Shown here piece by piece: positions 1 to 8,471 of a stretch of DNA of 64,000 nt. This DNA is from Tundrisphaera sp051175315 (GTDB lineage Bacteria > Planctomycetota > Planctomycetia > Isosphaerales > Isosphaeraceae), in NCBI RefSeq assembly GCF_051175315.1, contig NZ_CP195100.1:2294001-2358000 (forward strand), in the 5' to 3' direction. The first letter of the stretch is position 1. Each line of letters begins with the position of its first letter. The position numbers and the translations under genes are program-made. Under the pieces are notes generated by a model, which searched no databases, had not been told where the DNA came from, and saw only the letters and a list, made by a program, of their open reading frames with translations.

Positions 1-45
1 ACTTCCACGATCGCCCGCGACCTGTCCGACCGCCTCCGCCGCTGA
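1..45 (+). CDS. C-terminal fragment of an unknown protein
   Basis: The first frame of the window is open from base 1 and reads TSTIARDLSDRLRR before a TGA stop at 43-45. The codons are GC-rich at third positions like the neighbouring genes. Too little is present to name a family, and a chance open frame of this length cannot be excluded. Confidence 0.3.
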   Translation, partial: TSTIARDLSDRLRR

Positions 46-106
46 CCGGCGGGGCGGGCGTGTGCAGGGCGGGTGATCTTCGCGACGATCCCCAGGAATG
101 CACGAA

Positions 107-141
107 GCCGCCCCGACGTCGATACCGATCGTCGGGGCGGC
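107..141 (-). terminator. Rho-independent terminator-like hairpin for the DUF1559 gene
   Basis: A perfect 12-bp stem (GCCGCCCCGACG at 107-118 pairs with 130-141) with an 11-nt loop lies just past the stop of the minus-strand gene ending at 195. Only a short T-rich stretch follows on the minus strand, so termination strength is uncertain. Confidence 0.55.
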
Positions 142-194
142 TGGGATGGATCGGAGCAAGCCCGCATCAAGGGCGGATCAGGCTTGCCCGCGGG

Positions 195-1292
195 TCAGAA
201 CGAGTCGGCCGACAGGATCTCGCCGCCGGCGCGGGTGCCCAGGGCCCAGATCACGTTGTTGGCCGTCGTATTCTTGAGGAACCGGACCGAGCCGTCCCCC
301 AGGAGGATGTTCGCCCCGCCGGAGTGGTTGCTGCTCATGTTGAACATCCCGGCCGCGGACAGCGTGTTGGCGTTGCCGGCGCTGCAGCTCACATACTTGG
401 AGTTGGGGGGCAGGAGGGTGCTGCCCAGGGTGTAGCCGACCAGCCCGAAGGCCCAGGATTCGCCCTGGATCGGCGTGTAGGCCGCCCGCTTTGTCGCCAC
501 GGCGGCGGTGCAGTCGGTGATCCACTGCTGGAAGGCCGGGGTGTTCAGGGCGGGCATGATCTCCGTGCCGGCCTTCTGTCGGCCCGTACCGGCGGGGGGA
601 TCGCCGAAGAACACGATGTCCGTGGCGGGCGTGACGACACTCTGGTTCCCGGTGCCATTCTTGAACTCGGCGAAGGCGATCGTGTTGCTCGACCCATCGG
701 TGATATCGCGAAGGCCGATCGGCGAGCCGGTCACCTGGAACACCCCGTTGGGCGGCCCGCCTGCGTTGTCCGCCTTCCATTCGATGCCAGCCCCATAGGA
801 GGCGAAATAATTATTGCCGGCCGCCCGCAACTTGTTCTGTGAGCTGATCCAACTCGGCTCGATCCCCGACGGGCAGAGGAATGTGGCCACCCTCGCGGAC
901 GTGAAGGTGGAGTTTATCTGCGTTACGGTATCATCGCCTTTCGCCGCGAGCGAGAAGTTCGCCGCGTTGTACAGGGCCGACTGCTCCATGCCCGGCAGGA
1001 GACGGGCGTGGGCGCTGAAGCCGTGGGGATCGGCGGCCGTCCCGTTGGCGAGCCGACCCTCCAGGCCGCCCGGGGGGAAGCAATCGTTGGTCTGATGGTA
1101 GTTGTGTAACGCCAGGCCGAGCTGCTTGAGGTTGTTGACGCACTGCATCCGCCGGGCGGCCTCGCGTGCCGCCTGAACGGCCGGCAGCAGCAGGGCGATC
1201 AGCACCGCGATGATCGCGATGACCACCAGCAATTCGATCAGGGTGAAGCCACGGCGGGGATGATAAAGGGTGGATCGGCGAGGCATGAACAT
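195..1292 (-). CDS. DUF1559 domain-containing pseudopilin-like protein
   Basis: The 365-residue product starts with a type IV prepilin-like segment: a short basic leader (MPRRSTLYHPRRG), then FTLIELLVVIAIIAVLIALL, where a prepilin peptidase would cut before the Phe. The family signature LLPAVQAAREAARRMQC follows, and the C terminus carries the H-X9-DG motif (NHSGGANILLGDGSVRF). The ATG at 1292 is preceded by GGAG 7 nt upstream. DUF1559 proteins are hugely amplified in planctomycetes; they are thought to be pseudopilin-like envelope components, but their exact job is unknown. A second copy lies at 4893-5945. The gene is divergent from the sulfatase and appears monocistronic. Confidence 0.93.
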   Translation of the reverse strand: MFMPRRSTLYHPRRGFTLIELLVVIAIIAVLIALLLPAVQAAREAARRMQCVNNLKQLGLALHNYHQTNDCFPPGGLEGRLANGTAADPHGFSAHARLLPGMEQSALYNAANFSLAAKGDDTVTQINSTFTSARVATFLCPSGIEPSWISSQNKLRAAGNNYFASYGAGIEWKADNAGGPPNGVFQVTGSPIGLRDITDGSSNTIAFAEFKNGTGNQSVVTPATDIVFFGDPPAGTGRQKAGTEIMPALNTPAFQQWITDCTAAVATKRAAYTPIQGESWAFGLVGYTLGSTLLPPNSKYVSCSAGNANTLSAAGMFNMSSNHSGGANILLGDGSVRFLKNTTANNVIWALGTRAGGEILSADSF

Positions 1293-1677
1293 AATTCGGC
1301 TCCGGGGGCGTCCGATGCGGGCCGGCCCCCGGCACGGATTCGCCGTTGGATTGGGGCTTCAACGGCCGTCGTGATGACGATCTTTTAAATGGGTGAGATG
1401 GGCGTCAGGATACTCGTGACCTGTGGCGATGGGAAGGTTAAGGGCTTACGGAATCCCGAAGAAACATCTGATGTTCCCTTGCCTCAACAAATGTGGGGGA
1501 CTGGGCCCTGTGGTCGCCATCCCCACCCTAGGACGGCCGTTCGACCGGGCTCGTCACGAAAGGTGGCTGTGGGTGGCGATCGGCGTCACCAGCGTTTATC
1601 GTGGCGCGTGCCGCGTCGCCCGCGCCCGGACCTCCGTCCCACCCTCCCCAGTCATCGCCAGATCGGAAGGCCCGAGG
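1293..1677. other. Divergent intergenic region, DUF1559 / sulfatase
   Basis: This 385-base stretch holds the upstream regions of both flanking genes. It contains an AT-rich block around 1379-1390 (ATCTTTTAAATG) and a small palindrome at 1463-1475 (arms AACATC and GATGTT around one base). No convincing -35/-10 pair or RNA gene was seen. Open frames extend into it from the sulfatase, but their residues do not look like a signal peptide. Confidence 0.4.
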
Positions 1678-3147
1678 ATGACCCTACGCCCGACACTCGC
1701 AATCGCTTGCTTGTTATTCTATGCCTCGGCCTGCCGGGGGGGCAGTCCTCCGGCCCCGGCCCCGGACCGGCCGAACATCGTCCTGATCTTCGCCGACGAC
1801 CTCGGCTGGCGAGACGTGGCGTCCAACAGCGACGGGTTCATCGAAACCCCCAACCTCGACCGCCTCCGATCGCAGGGCATGAGCTTCACCTCGGCCTACG
1901 CCGGGGCCGCCAACTGCGCCCCGAGCCGCGCCTGCCTCCTGTCCGGCCAGTACACGCCCCGGCACGGCGTCTACGCGGTGGGCGACACCGATCGCGGCCC
2001 GAAGGACAAGTTCCGCCTCGCCCCCGTGCCGAATGCGCAGGGGCTGCGGTCTGACATCGTCACCGTGGCCGAGGCCCTGAAGGGCCAGGGCTACGCGACA
2101 GGCCATTTCGGCAAGTGGCATCTCGGCTCGGACGCCCGGGGCACCGGGCCGAAGAGCCAGGGCTTCGACGTCAGCCCGCCCGAACTGGTCCCGGCCCGAG
2201 ACGGCGGCGACGATGACGACGAGGACGAGAAGCCCGGGCCCTCCCGCAAGGGGGCCAGGAAGGAAGCGGCCAAGGGCGCGAACCCCGACCCCAAACGCAC
2301 CGTCTCGATCACCCGGGCCGCCTGCGACTTCATCGAGACCAACAAGGATCGCCCGTTCTTCGCCTACCTCGCCCACCACGCCATCCACACCCAGCTCCAG
2401 GCGAAGGAGTCGACGCTCGCCCGGTTCCGGGCCAAGGCCGACGCAACCAACGTCCCCCACGTCGCGGCGCTCTATGCCGCCTGCACCTACGACCTGGACG
2501 CCAGCGTGGGCGTGCTGCTGAAGAAGCTCGAAGACCTCGGGCTGGAGCGGAACACCCTGGTCATCTTCACCAGCGACAACGGCGGCACCCCCGCCTCGAT
2601 CAACGAGCCCCTGCGGGGGGCCAAGGGGGCCTACTACGAGGCCGGCATCCGCGAACCCTTCTTCGCCCGCTGGCCGGGCCGGATCGCCCCCGGGTCGCGG
2701 TGCGACGTCCCGATCATCAACCAGGATCTTTATCCGACCTTCGTCGCCGCGGCCGGCGGCACGCCCGCCCCGGCCCTCGATGGCGCGAACCTCCTGCCCC
2801 TGTTCGAGGGGAAGGGGACGATCGACCGCACGTCGATCTTCTGGCACTTCCCCGGCTACCTGGACAAGCCCGTGCCCCGGGGCCGCGACCCGTTGTTCCG
2901 CACCCGCCCGGTGACGGTGATCCGCAAGGGGGACTGGAAGCTGTTCCTCTACCACGAGGAATGGGTCCTGGACGGCGGCCGCGACGCCCTGGCCACCAAC
3001 CACGCCGTCGAGCTCTACCGCGTCGGCCAGGACATCGGCGAGCGCGAGGATCTGGCCCAGAAGGAGACCGCCAGGCGGGACGAATTGCTGGGTGACCTGC
3101 TCGGGTGGATCAAGTCGACCGACGCTCGCCTGGCCACCCGCAAGTAG
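1678..3147 (+). CDS. Type I sulfatase, predicted lipoprotein
   Basis: A 489-residue alkaline-phosphatase-superfamily sulfatase that hydrolyses sulfate esters outside the cytoplasm. The metal-binding start NIVLIFADDLGW and the active-site signature CAPSRACLLSGQ are present; the Cys at about residue 80 is the one converted to formylglycine. GHFGKWHLG and FTSDNGG are further family blocks. The start at 1678 gives a lipoprotein-like signal (LAIACLLFYASAC, lipobox near residue 19); an upstream in-frame start at 1423 would add 85 residues with no signal character. A charged loop rich in Asp/Glu and then Lys/Arg (coded near 2200-2300) interrupts the fold. A Tat-exported DUF1501 protein follows, a common planctomycete pairing. 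The substrate cannot be told. Confidence 0.92.
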   Translation: MTLRPTLAIACLLFYASACRGGSPPAPAPDRPNIVLIFADDLGWRDVASNSDGFIETPNLDRLRSQGMSFTSAYAGAANCAPSRACLLSGQYTPRHGVYAVGDTDRGPKDKFRLAPVPNAQGLRSDIVTVAEALKGQGYATGHFGKWHLGSDARGTGPKSQGFDVSPPELVPARDGGDDDDEDEKPGPSRKGARKEAAKGANPDPKRTVSITRAACDFIETNKDRPFFAYLAHHAIHTQLQAKESTLARFRAKADATNVPHVAALYAACTYDLDASVGVLLKKLEDLGLERNTLVIFTSDNGGTPASINEPLRGAKGAYYEAGIREPFFARWPGRIAPGSRCDVPIINQDLYPTFVAAAGGTPAPALDGANLLPLFEGKGTIDRTSIFWHFPGYLDKPVPRGRDPLFRTRPVTVIRKGDWKLFLYHEEWVLDGGRDALATNHAVELYRVGQDIGEREDLAQKETARRDELLGDLLGWIKSTDARLATRK

Positions 3148-3243
3148 GCCGGAAGACCTCGGGCGATTTGCGTGGCGTGGCGTCCCCGGCTTGTTTAACA
3201 TCGGGCGGAGATGCGGGACGAGGATCCTGAAATCGAGGGGCGC

Positions 3244-4644
3244 ATGGATCAAACGCGGTCGGCGGCCGGCATCGATCGACGGACCTTCCTCCTGGCGTCC
3301 TGCGCCGGGATGGCCGGCTTGGGCCGGTCGGCCTCCGGTGCGGCGACGGGGCAGGGCACCGCCCGCTCGACGATCCTGTTCTTCCTGTGCGGCGGGGCGT
3401 CCCAGATCGACACCTGGGACATGAAGCCCGACGCCCCGGCCGAGTATCGGGGGCCGTTCCGGCCGATCGCCACCTCCGCGCCGGGGATCCGCCTCTCCGA
3501 GCACCTGCCGATGCTGGCCGAGCAGGCCCACCACCTCGCGGTGGTGAACTCGGTGGGGGCGACGGTCAACACCAACGACCACCACGCCGGCTACTACTAC
3601 AACCTGACCGGGCACGTCCCGGACGTCAGCTTCCTGACCCTGGCCAACAACCGCACGCCCCAGCCCGACGACTGGCCGTATCTGGGCTGCGTGGCGGCCT
3701 CGCGGCGGCCCCAGCGGGCCGACCTGCCCAACGCGATCACGCTGCCCCACCGCCCGAGCCAATCCCCGTACACCCGGCCCGGGCAGTTCGCCGCGAGGCT
3801 GGGCGTGGAGCACGACCCGCTCTACGTCAACGGATCGGTCGAGCGTCCCCTCCGGTTCGAGGCCCCGGCCCTCAGCCTGGAAGGGAACGTGACGGCCGCC
3901 CGCCTCCTCGATCGCCGCTCCCTGATGGCCGCCGTCGACTCCGCCCGCTGCGACCTCGATCTCAACCCCCGGGTCCGGCTGTACTCGGCCCACCAGGAAC
4001 GGGCTTTGGGCCTGCTCGGCTCGTCGCGGACCGCCGCGGCCTTCGACCTCTCCTCCGAGCCGGCGAGCCTCCGCGCCCGCTACGGCGAGACGGTCAACGG
4101 CATGAGCCTGCTCCTGGCCCGGCGGCTGGCCGAGGCCGGCGTCCCGTTCATCACGGTGTTCTGGAAGGAGAACGAGAAGATCGCCGCCAAGTGCAAGAGC
4201 GGCGGCGGCTGGGACACCCACGGCAACAACTTCAACTGCTTGAAGGACAACCTCCTCCCCGAGTTCGATCGCGGCTTCTCGGCGCTGGTCGCGGACCTCG
4301 CCGGCCGGAATCTGCTCGATCAAACCCTGCTGCTGGTCACCAGCGAGATGGGCCGCACCCCCAAGATCGGCGACATCCGCTCCGGCGGGGCCTCGGGCGC
4401 GGGCCGCGACCACTGGACCCACTGCATGAGCGTCCTGCTGGCCGGCGGGGGCATCCGGGGCGGCCAGGTCTACGGGGCGAGCGACCGCCTGGGCGAACGC
4501 CCCGCCAACCGCCCGGTCACGCCGGCCCACATCGCCAAGACGGTCTACCACGCGATGGGCACCGGCGACCTCCAGGCCACCGACCGCGACGGCCGCGTCT
4601 TCAACCTCCTGGAAGCCGGCGAACCGCTGCTCGACCTCTTCTGA
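3244..4644 (+). CDS. DUF1501 family protein, Tat-exported
   Basis: The 466-residue product begins with a twin-arginine signal (DRRTFLLASCAGMAGLG). It continues as a DUF1501 protein: ILFFLCGGASQIDTWDMKP near the mature N terminus, GGGWDTHGNNF centrally, and the block LLLVTSEMGRTPKIG. DUF1501 resembles the alkaline phosphatase/sulfatase superfamily, but its substrate is not established. An in-frame ATG 33 nt upstream is possible; 3244 leaves a compact Tat signal. It lies 96 nt after the sulfatase on the same strand and may be co-transcribed with it. A hairpin at 4705-4743 follows. Confidence 0.9.
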   Translation: MDQTRSAAGIDRRTFLLASCAGMAGLGRSASGAATGQGTARSTILFFLCGGASQIDTWDMKPDAPAEYRGPFRPIATSAPGIRLSEHLPMLAEQAHHLAVVNSVGATVNTNDHHAGYYYNLTGHVPDVSFLTLANNRTPQPDDWPYLGCVAASRRPQRADLPNAITLPHRPSQSPYTRPGQFAARLGVEHDPLYVNGSVERPLRFEAPALSLEGNVTAARLLDRRSLMAAVDSARCDLDLNPRVRLYSAHQERALGLLGSSRTAAAFDLSSEPASLRARYGETVNGMSLLLARRLAEAGVPFITVFWKENEKIAAKCKSGGGWDTHGNNFNCLKDNLLPEFDRGFSALVADLAGRNLLDQTLLLVTSEMGRTPKIGDIRSGGASGAGRDHWTHCMSVLLAGGGIRGGQVYGASDRLGERPANRPVTPAHIAKTVYHAMGTGDLQATDRDGRVFNLLEAGEPLLDLF

Positions 4645-4704
4645 TCCGGACGAGGGGCCGGCCCCCGGCCCGGCGAATGTCGCCTACTCATCCGGGGCCT
4701 TCGC

Positions 4705-4743
4705 GCGCGACCCGACGCTTCGGCGAAGGTCGTCGGGTCGCGC
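4705..4743 (+). terminator. Terminator-like hairpin after the DUF1501 gene
   Basis: A perfect 13-bp stem (GCGCGACCCGACG at 4705-4717 with its complement at 4731-4743) has a 13-nt loop that can itself fold (CTTC/GAAG). No U-tract follows, so it may be an RNA 3' stabiliser rather than an intrinsic terminator. Confidence 0.5.
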
Positions 4744-4892
4744 CCTGGACATCAGGTACGGATGATTGTTCAATAGCCGTGCCGCGAGCCCATGCGAGGG
4801 GCACTCGTCGGCGAATCTTGACGACACTTCATCGATCCCTAATCACAGATCCCGGGCGGGGAAACGTCCCAGCGGGGTCGGAGGCTTGCGCC

Positions 4893-5945
4893 ATGTACCG
4901 TCCGAATCGTCGGTCGAACCGAGGGTTTACCCTCATCGAACTCCTCGTGGTCATCGCGATCATCGCGGTGCTGATCGCCCTGCTGCTGCCGGCCGTGCAG
5001 GCGGCGCGAGAGGCGGCCCGCCGGATGCAGTGCACCAACAACCTGAAGCAGTTGGGCCTGGCCTCGGCCAACTACATGGACGCCAACTCCTGCCTGCCGC
5101 CGACCGGGACCGACGCGAGCCGGAACCCCAACGACTTCTCGATGAAGATGAAACTGCTGCCCTTCCTGGAGCAGCGGGCGGTCTTCGATACGTTCAACGT
5201 GTCGACCGTCTTCAATAATGTCGCGAACTGGACCGGCACCTGCACCTCGGTCAATGCCTTCCTCTGCCCCTCGGACCCGTATCGCTGCAACCGGAATATG
5301 TCAGCCTCGCCGGGGATGGCGTATGCCTTCGGCGAGTGCAACTACGCCAACAATCTGGGGACCTGCCCGTCGCTCACCAGCGGCACGATGGACGGGCCGG
5401 CCTACTCGTTCAGCCCGCAAAATCCCCAGATCTCGTCGCCCGTGACGATCGCGTCGATCACCGACGGCACCTCGAACACGGTGATCTTCAGCGAGATGCT
5501 CCGGGGCAATAACACCTCGGCGCCCGGCCGGAACGCCACCTACACCACATCGATCACCTATTCGTTCCCCACGGCGCCGCCGCTCCAGAACAACGACCTC
5601 CTGGCCACCGTCCAGGCCCTCGCGGCGACCTGCCAGGCCGCGACGACGGTCAACAACTACACCACCCGCGGCTTCTCCTGGGTCCAGCACAACTGCGGGC
5701 TCGGCGGCGGCTACAGCCACATCATGACCCCGAACAAGAAGTCCTGCCAGTTTGCCGGGCAGAATAACTATCCCGGCATCAAGGAAGCGACCCTGTTCGG
5801 TGCCACTTCGGCCCACCCGGGCGGCGTCGTCGTGGCGCTGCTCGACGGCTCGGTCCGCTTCGTCAAGGACACCGTCAACCCGGCCACCTGGATCGCCGTG
5901 TCGACCAAGGGGGGCGGCGAGATCATCAGCGCCGACAGTCTCTGA
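4893..5945 (+). CDS. DUF1559 domain-containing pseudopilin-like protein
   Basis: A 350-residue paralogue of the protein at 195-1292. The start MYRPNRRSNRG precedes the prepilin-like helix FTLIELLVVIAIIAVL. LLPAVQAAREAARRMQCTNN follows, and the C terminus has H-X9-DG (AHPGGVVVALLDGSVRF). Several Cys residues in the central domain may form disulfides in the exported protein. The open frame runs far upstream through the DUF1501 gene, but only the ATG at 4893 places the leader and helix at the N terminus. A small lipoprotein gene follows 50 nt later, and the two are likely co-transcribed. Confidence 0.93.
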   Translation: MYRPNRRSNRGFTLIELLVVIAIIAVLIALLLPAVQAAREAARRMQCTNNLKQLGLASANYMDANSCLPPTGTDASRNPNDFSMKMKLLPFLEQRAVFDTFNVSTVFNNVANWTGTCTSVNAFLCPSDPYRCNRNMSASPGMAYAFGECNYANNLGTCPSLTSGTMDGPAYSFSPQNPQISSPVTIASITDGTSNTVIFSEMLRGNNTSAPGRNATYTTSITYSFPTAPPLQNNDLLATVQALAATCQAATTVNNYTTRGFSWVQHNCGLGGGYSHIMTPNKKSCQFAGQNNYPGIKEATLFGATSAHPGGVVVALLDGSVRFVKDTVNPATWIAVSTKGGGEIISADSL

Positions 5946-5995
5946 GCCCACATCCGGCGCCGCGACGAGAGAAACGTACCCAAGAGGAAGATCTC

Positions 5996-6202
5996 ATGAC
6001 CCCGAAGCCTTTCCGCCTCGCCCTGATCCCGGCCGTCGCCCTGCCCCCCTTCCTGGGCCTCGCCCTCCTGAGCGGATGCGGCGGCGATGATGGCACGCAC
6101 AGGCAGGTGCCGTTGACCGAGGAGAACAAGGCGAACATCGCCGCCGAGAACGCCGCCTCGGAGCAGGCCGCGGCCAAGAAGACGACCAAGGGCCAGCCCT
6201 GA
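5996..6202 (+). CDS. Small lipoprotein (68 aa)
   Basis: The short product has a hydrophobic signal ending in a lipobox (ALLSGCGG, Cys near residue 28). A 40-residue hydrophilic tail rich in Ala, Glu and Lys follows. The ATG is preceded by AGAGGAAG at a normal distance. Similar tiny lipoproteins often sit directly after DUF1559 genes in planctomycetes, which suggests a partnership. The function is unknown. Confidence 0.75.
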   Translation: MTPKPFRLALIPAVALPPFLGLALLSGCGGDDGTHRQVPLTEENKANIAAENAASEQAAAKKTTKGQP

Positions 6203-6254
6203 CTGCAAGACCTCGGGAAGACCGAGAGCCCGATCGACGGATCGTCTCCAAGCG

Positions 6255-6286
6255 ACCGCCCCGCCGGATCATCCCGGCGGGGCGGT
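6255..6286 (+). terminator. Terminator hairpin between lipoprotein and glpK genes
   Basis: CCGCCCCGCCGG (6256-6267) pairs perfectly with 6274-6285 around the loop ATCATC, extended by an A-T pair. A modest T-rich tail (TTGCGTTTCC) follows. It sits between convergent genes and may serve both strands. Confidence 0.65.
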
Positions 6287-6316
6287 TGCGTTTCCTCGTC
6301 GTAGCGATCGGCGCGA

Positions 6317-7822
6317 TCAGCTCCCGGACCGATAGTGGCCCCGGACCGTCTGCACGGCGTGGTGCCAGCGGGCCGAGGCGGCGGTGCGCCAGGCCTCGTC
6401 GCGGGCGGGGGTGAAGGCGCGGCCGTTGGCCTCGATCAGCGCGGCGGCCTCGTCGGGCCCGGAGAAGAGGCCGATCCCCAGGCCGGCCAGGAGGGCGGCG
6501 CCCAGGGCGGTCGACTCGACCTGCGAGGCGCGGAGCAGGGGGAGGCCCAGCAGGTCCGCCTGGAACTGGAGGAACGGGTCGGACCGGGCCATCCCGCCGT
6601 CGGCCCGCAGGTCGCGCAGGGGCATCTTCAGGTCGGCGTTCATGGCGTTGATCAGGTCGGCCACCTGGTAGGCGACCCCTTCCAGCGTGGCTCGGGCGAG
6701 GTCGGCGACCGACGTGGCGCGGGTCAGGCCGAAGATCGTCCCCCGCGCGTCGGCGTCCCAGTGCGGCGCGCCCAGGCCGGTCAACGCCGGGACGAACAGG
6801 ATGCCCGAATCGGGGTCGGCCTGCTCGCACAGGACGTCGGCCTCGGGGGCGGCCCCCACCGCCTTGAGCCCGTCGCGGAGCCACTGCACGGCCGCCCCGG
6901 CGATGAACACCGACCCTTCCAGTGCATATTGCGGGGGCCCATCCCCCAGGCCCGCCGCCAGCGTCGTGATCAGGCCGTGGGTCGACGGCACGGCCCGCTC
7001 GCCGGTGTGGATCAGCAGGAATGCCCCGGTCCCGTAGGTGCACTTGGCCTGGCCCGCCGCCAGGCAGCCCTGCCCGGCCAAGGAGGCCTGCTGGTCGCCG
7101 GCCACTCCGGTGATCGGCAAGCCATCGGGCAGATAGCCCAGACCCTTTGTCTTGCCGAAATCCCCGACGCTCGGGAGGATTTCGGGCAATATCCCGGCCG
7201 GGACCGCGAAGAAGCTGCAAAGGTCATCGGCCCAGGTCAGCGTGCGGAGGTCCATCAAGAGGGTCCGCGACGCATTGGTGGCGTCGGTGACGTGGCGTTC
7301 CCCGCCGGTCAGGTGCCAGATCAGCCAGGTGTCGACGGTCCCGGCCGCCAGTTCCCCGGCCTCGGCGCGGCGACGGGCATCGGGGACGTTGTCGAGCAGC
7401 CAGGCGTACTTGGTCGCCGCGAAGTAGGAATCGAGCACCAGCCCGGTGCGTTCGGAGACCCAGGCTTGACGATCGCGGTGGCTCTCGCAGAACGGCGCGG
7501 TGCGGCGGTCCTGCCAGACGATGGCCGGCCCGATGGCCTGGCCGGTCCGGCGATCCCACACGATGGCCGTCTCGCGCTGGTTGGTGATGCCGAGGCTCGC
7601 GATCCGATCCGCGCCGATGCCCGCCTCCTCCAGCGCCTGGACGACCACCGGCCCGACCGAATCGACCAACGCCTTCGGATCGTGCTCGACCCACCCCGGC
7701 TTGGGGTAGGTGGGGGGGACCTCGACCTGCCCCTGGCCGACCGGCCGGAGCCGGTTGTCATAGACGACCACGCGGGTGCTGGTCGTCCCCTGGTCGATCA
7801 CGAGCAGATGGTCACGCGCCAT
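6317..7822 (-). CDS. glpK: Glycerol kinase
   Basis: The 501-residue FGGY-family kinase phosphorylates glycerol to sn-glycerol 3-phosphate with ATP in the cytoplasm. The N-terminal phosphate-binding loop DQGTTSTRVVVYD, the block ITNQRETAIVWDR, the substrate region TGGERHVTDATNASRTLLMD and the C-terminal GGMARSDPFLQFQADLLG are all clear. The length matches the family. Initiation is placed at MARDHLL (7822) because the 14 extra upstream residues are not conserved in character. No facilitator or glycerol-3-phosphate dehydrogenase gene is adjacent. It ends opposite the lipoprotein terminator. Confidence 0.96.
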   Translation of the reverse strand: MARDHLLVIDQGTTSTRVVVYDNRLRPVGQGQVEVPPTYPKPGWVEHDPKALVDSVGPVVVQALEEAGIGADRIASLGITNQRETAIVWDRRTGQAIGPAIVWQDRRTAPFCESHRDRQAWVSERTGLVLDSYFAATKYAWLLDNVPDARRRAEAGELAAGTVDTWLIWHLTGGERHVTDATNASRTLLMDLRTLTWADDLCSFFAVPAGILPEILPSVGDFGKTKGLGYLPDGLPITGVAGDQQASLAGQGCLAAGQAKCTYGTGAFLLIHTGERAVPSTHGLITTLAAGLGDGPPQYALEGSVFIAGAAVQWLRDGLKAVGAAPEADVLCEQADPDSGILFVPALTGLGAPHWDADARGTIFGLTRATSVADLARATLEGVAYQVADLINAMNADLKMPLRDLRADGGMARSDPFLQFQADLLGLPLLRASQVESTALGAALLAGLGIGLFSGPDEAAALIEANGRAFTPARDEAWRTAASARWHHAVQTVRGHYRSGS

Positions 7823-7955
7823 GACGAAGGGCTCCGAATCGCAGATAAGACGGGGAAGGCCCACATCTTACCCGCACCGACCGCCGATTGCTCCGGTGTT
7901 ATGATCGATCCCGGCCTCGCCCTTCCGGCGGGCCGAACCTTGAGGGGCTGAGCCG

Positions 7956-8471
7956 ATGGAACCGACGACATTCGCCCTGTTCGCCCAGCACATGAACCGC
8001 GAGGTCATCGTTTGGGACGGCCACCCCTTCACCCCGGGGGCGGCCGTCGCGATGTTCGCGATGCTGATCCCGATCGTCATCGTGCCGACCGCGATGATCA
8101 TCCGGTCCTCCCAGAAGAAAAGGGAGATGGAGCATCGGGAACGGATGAAGGCCCTGGAATTCGGCCGCACCCTGCCGGGAGATGAGTCGGAGTGGTCGCC
8201 GATGCGGGTCGCCACCAAGATCGGCGCGGGGGTGCCCCTCGGCCTGATGGGGATCGCCTGGCTGACTAGCATGACCGTCCGCGACCGCGACGTGATCCAG
8301 GCCGCCTGGGTCGGGGGCGGGGCCATCAGCTTCATCGCCGTGATCTGCGGGGCGATCCTGGCCCTGAGGGCGTTCGGCCTCGACCATCGGCTCCGGCTGG
8401 CCCAGGACGAAGCGGCCCGCAAGCCGACGTTCGACCCGGACGCCTATGATCACGTCGGCACGCGGGGCTGA
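7956..8471 (+). CDS. Membrane protein of unknown function (171 aa)
   Basis: Three hydrophobic segments are visible, near residues 27-48, 85-105 and 115-138. A charged stretch (SSQKKREMEHRERMKALEFGR) between the first two probably lies in the cytoplasm. GAGGGG-like bases (GAGGGGCTGAGCCG) precede the ATG. The layout of one helix, a basic KxxExxHRERMKALE stretch and two more helices recurs in small bacterial membrane proteins of unknown role. Its 3' end overlaps the convergent gene at 8450 by 22 nt. Confidence 0.8.
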   Translation: MEPTTFALFAQHMNREVIVWDGHPFTPGAAVAMFAMLIPIVIVPTAMIIRSSQKKREMEHRERMKALEFGRTLPGDESEWSPMRVATKIGAGVPLGLMGIAWLTSMTVRDRDVIQAAWVGGGAISFIAVICGAILALRAFGLDHRLRLAQDEAARKPTFDPDAYDHVGTRG

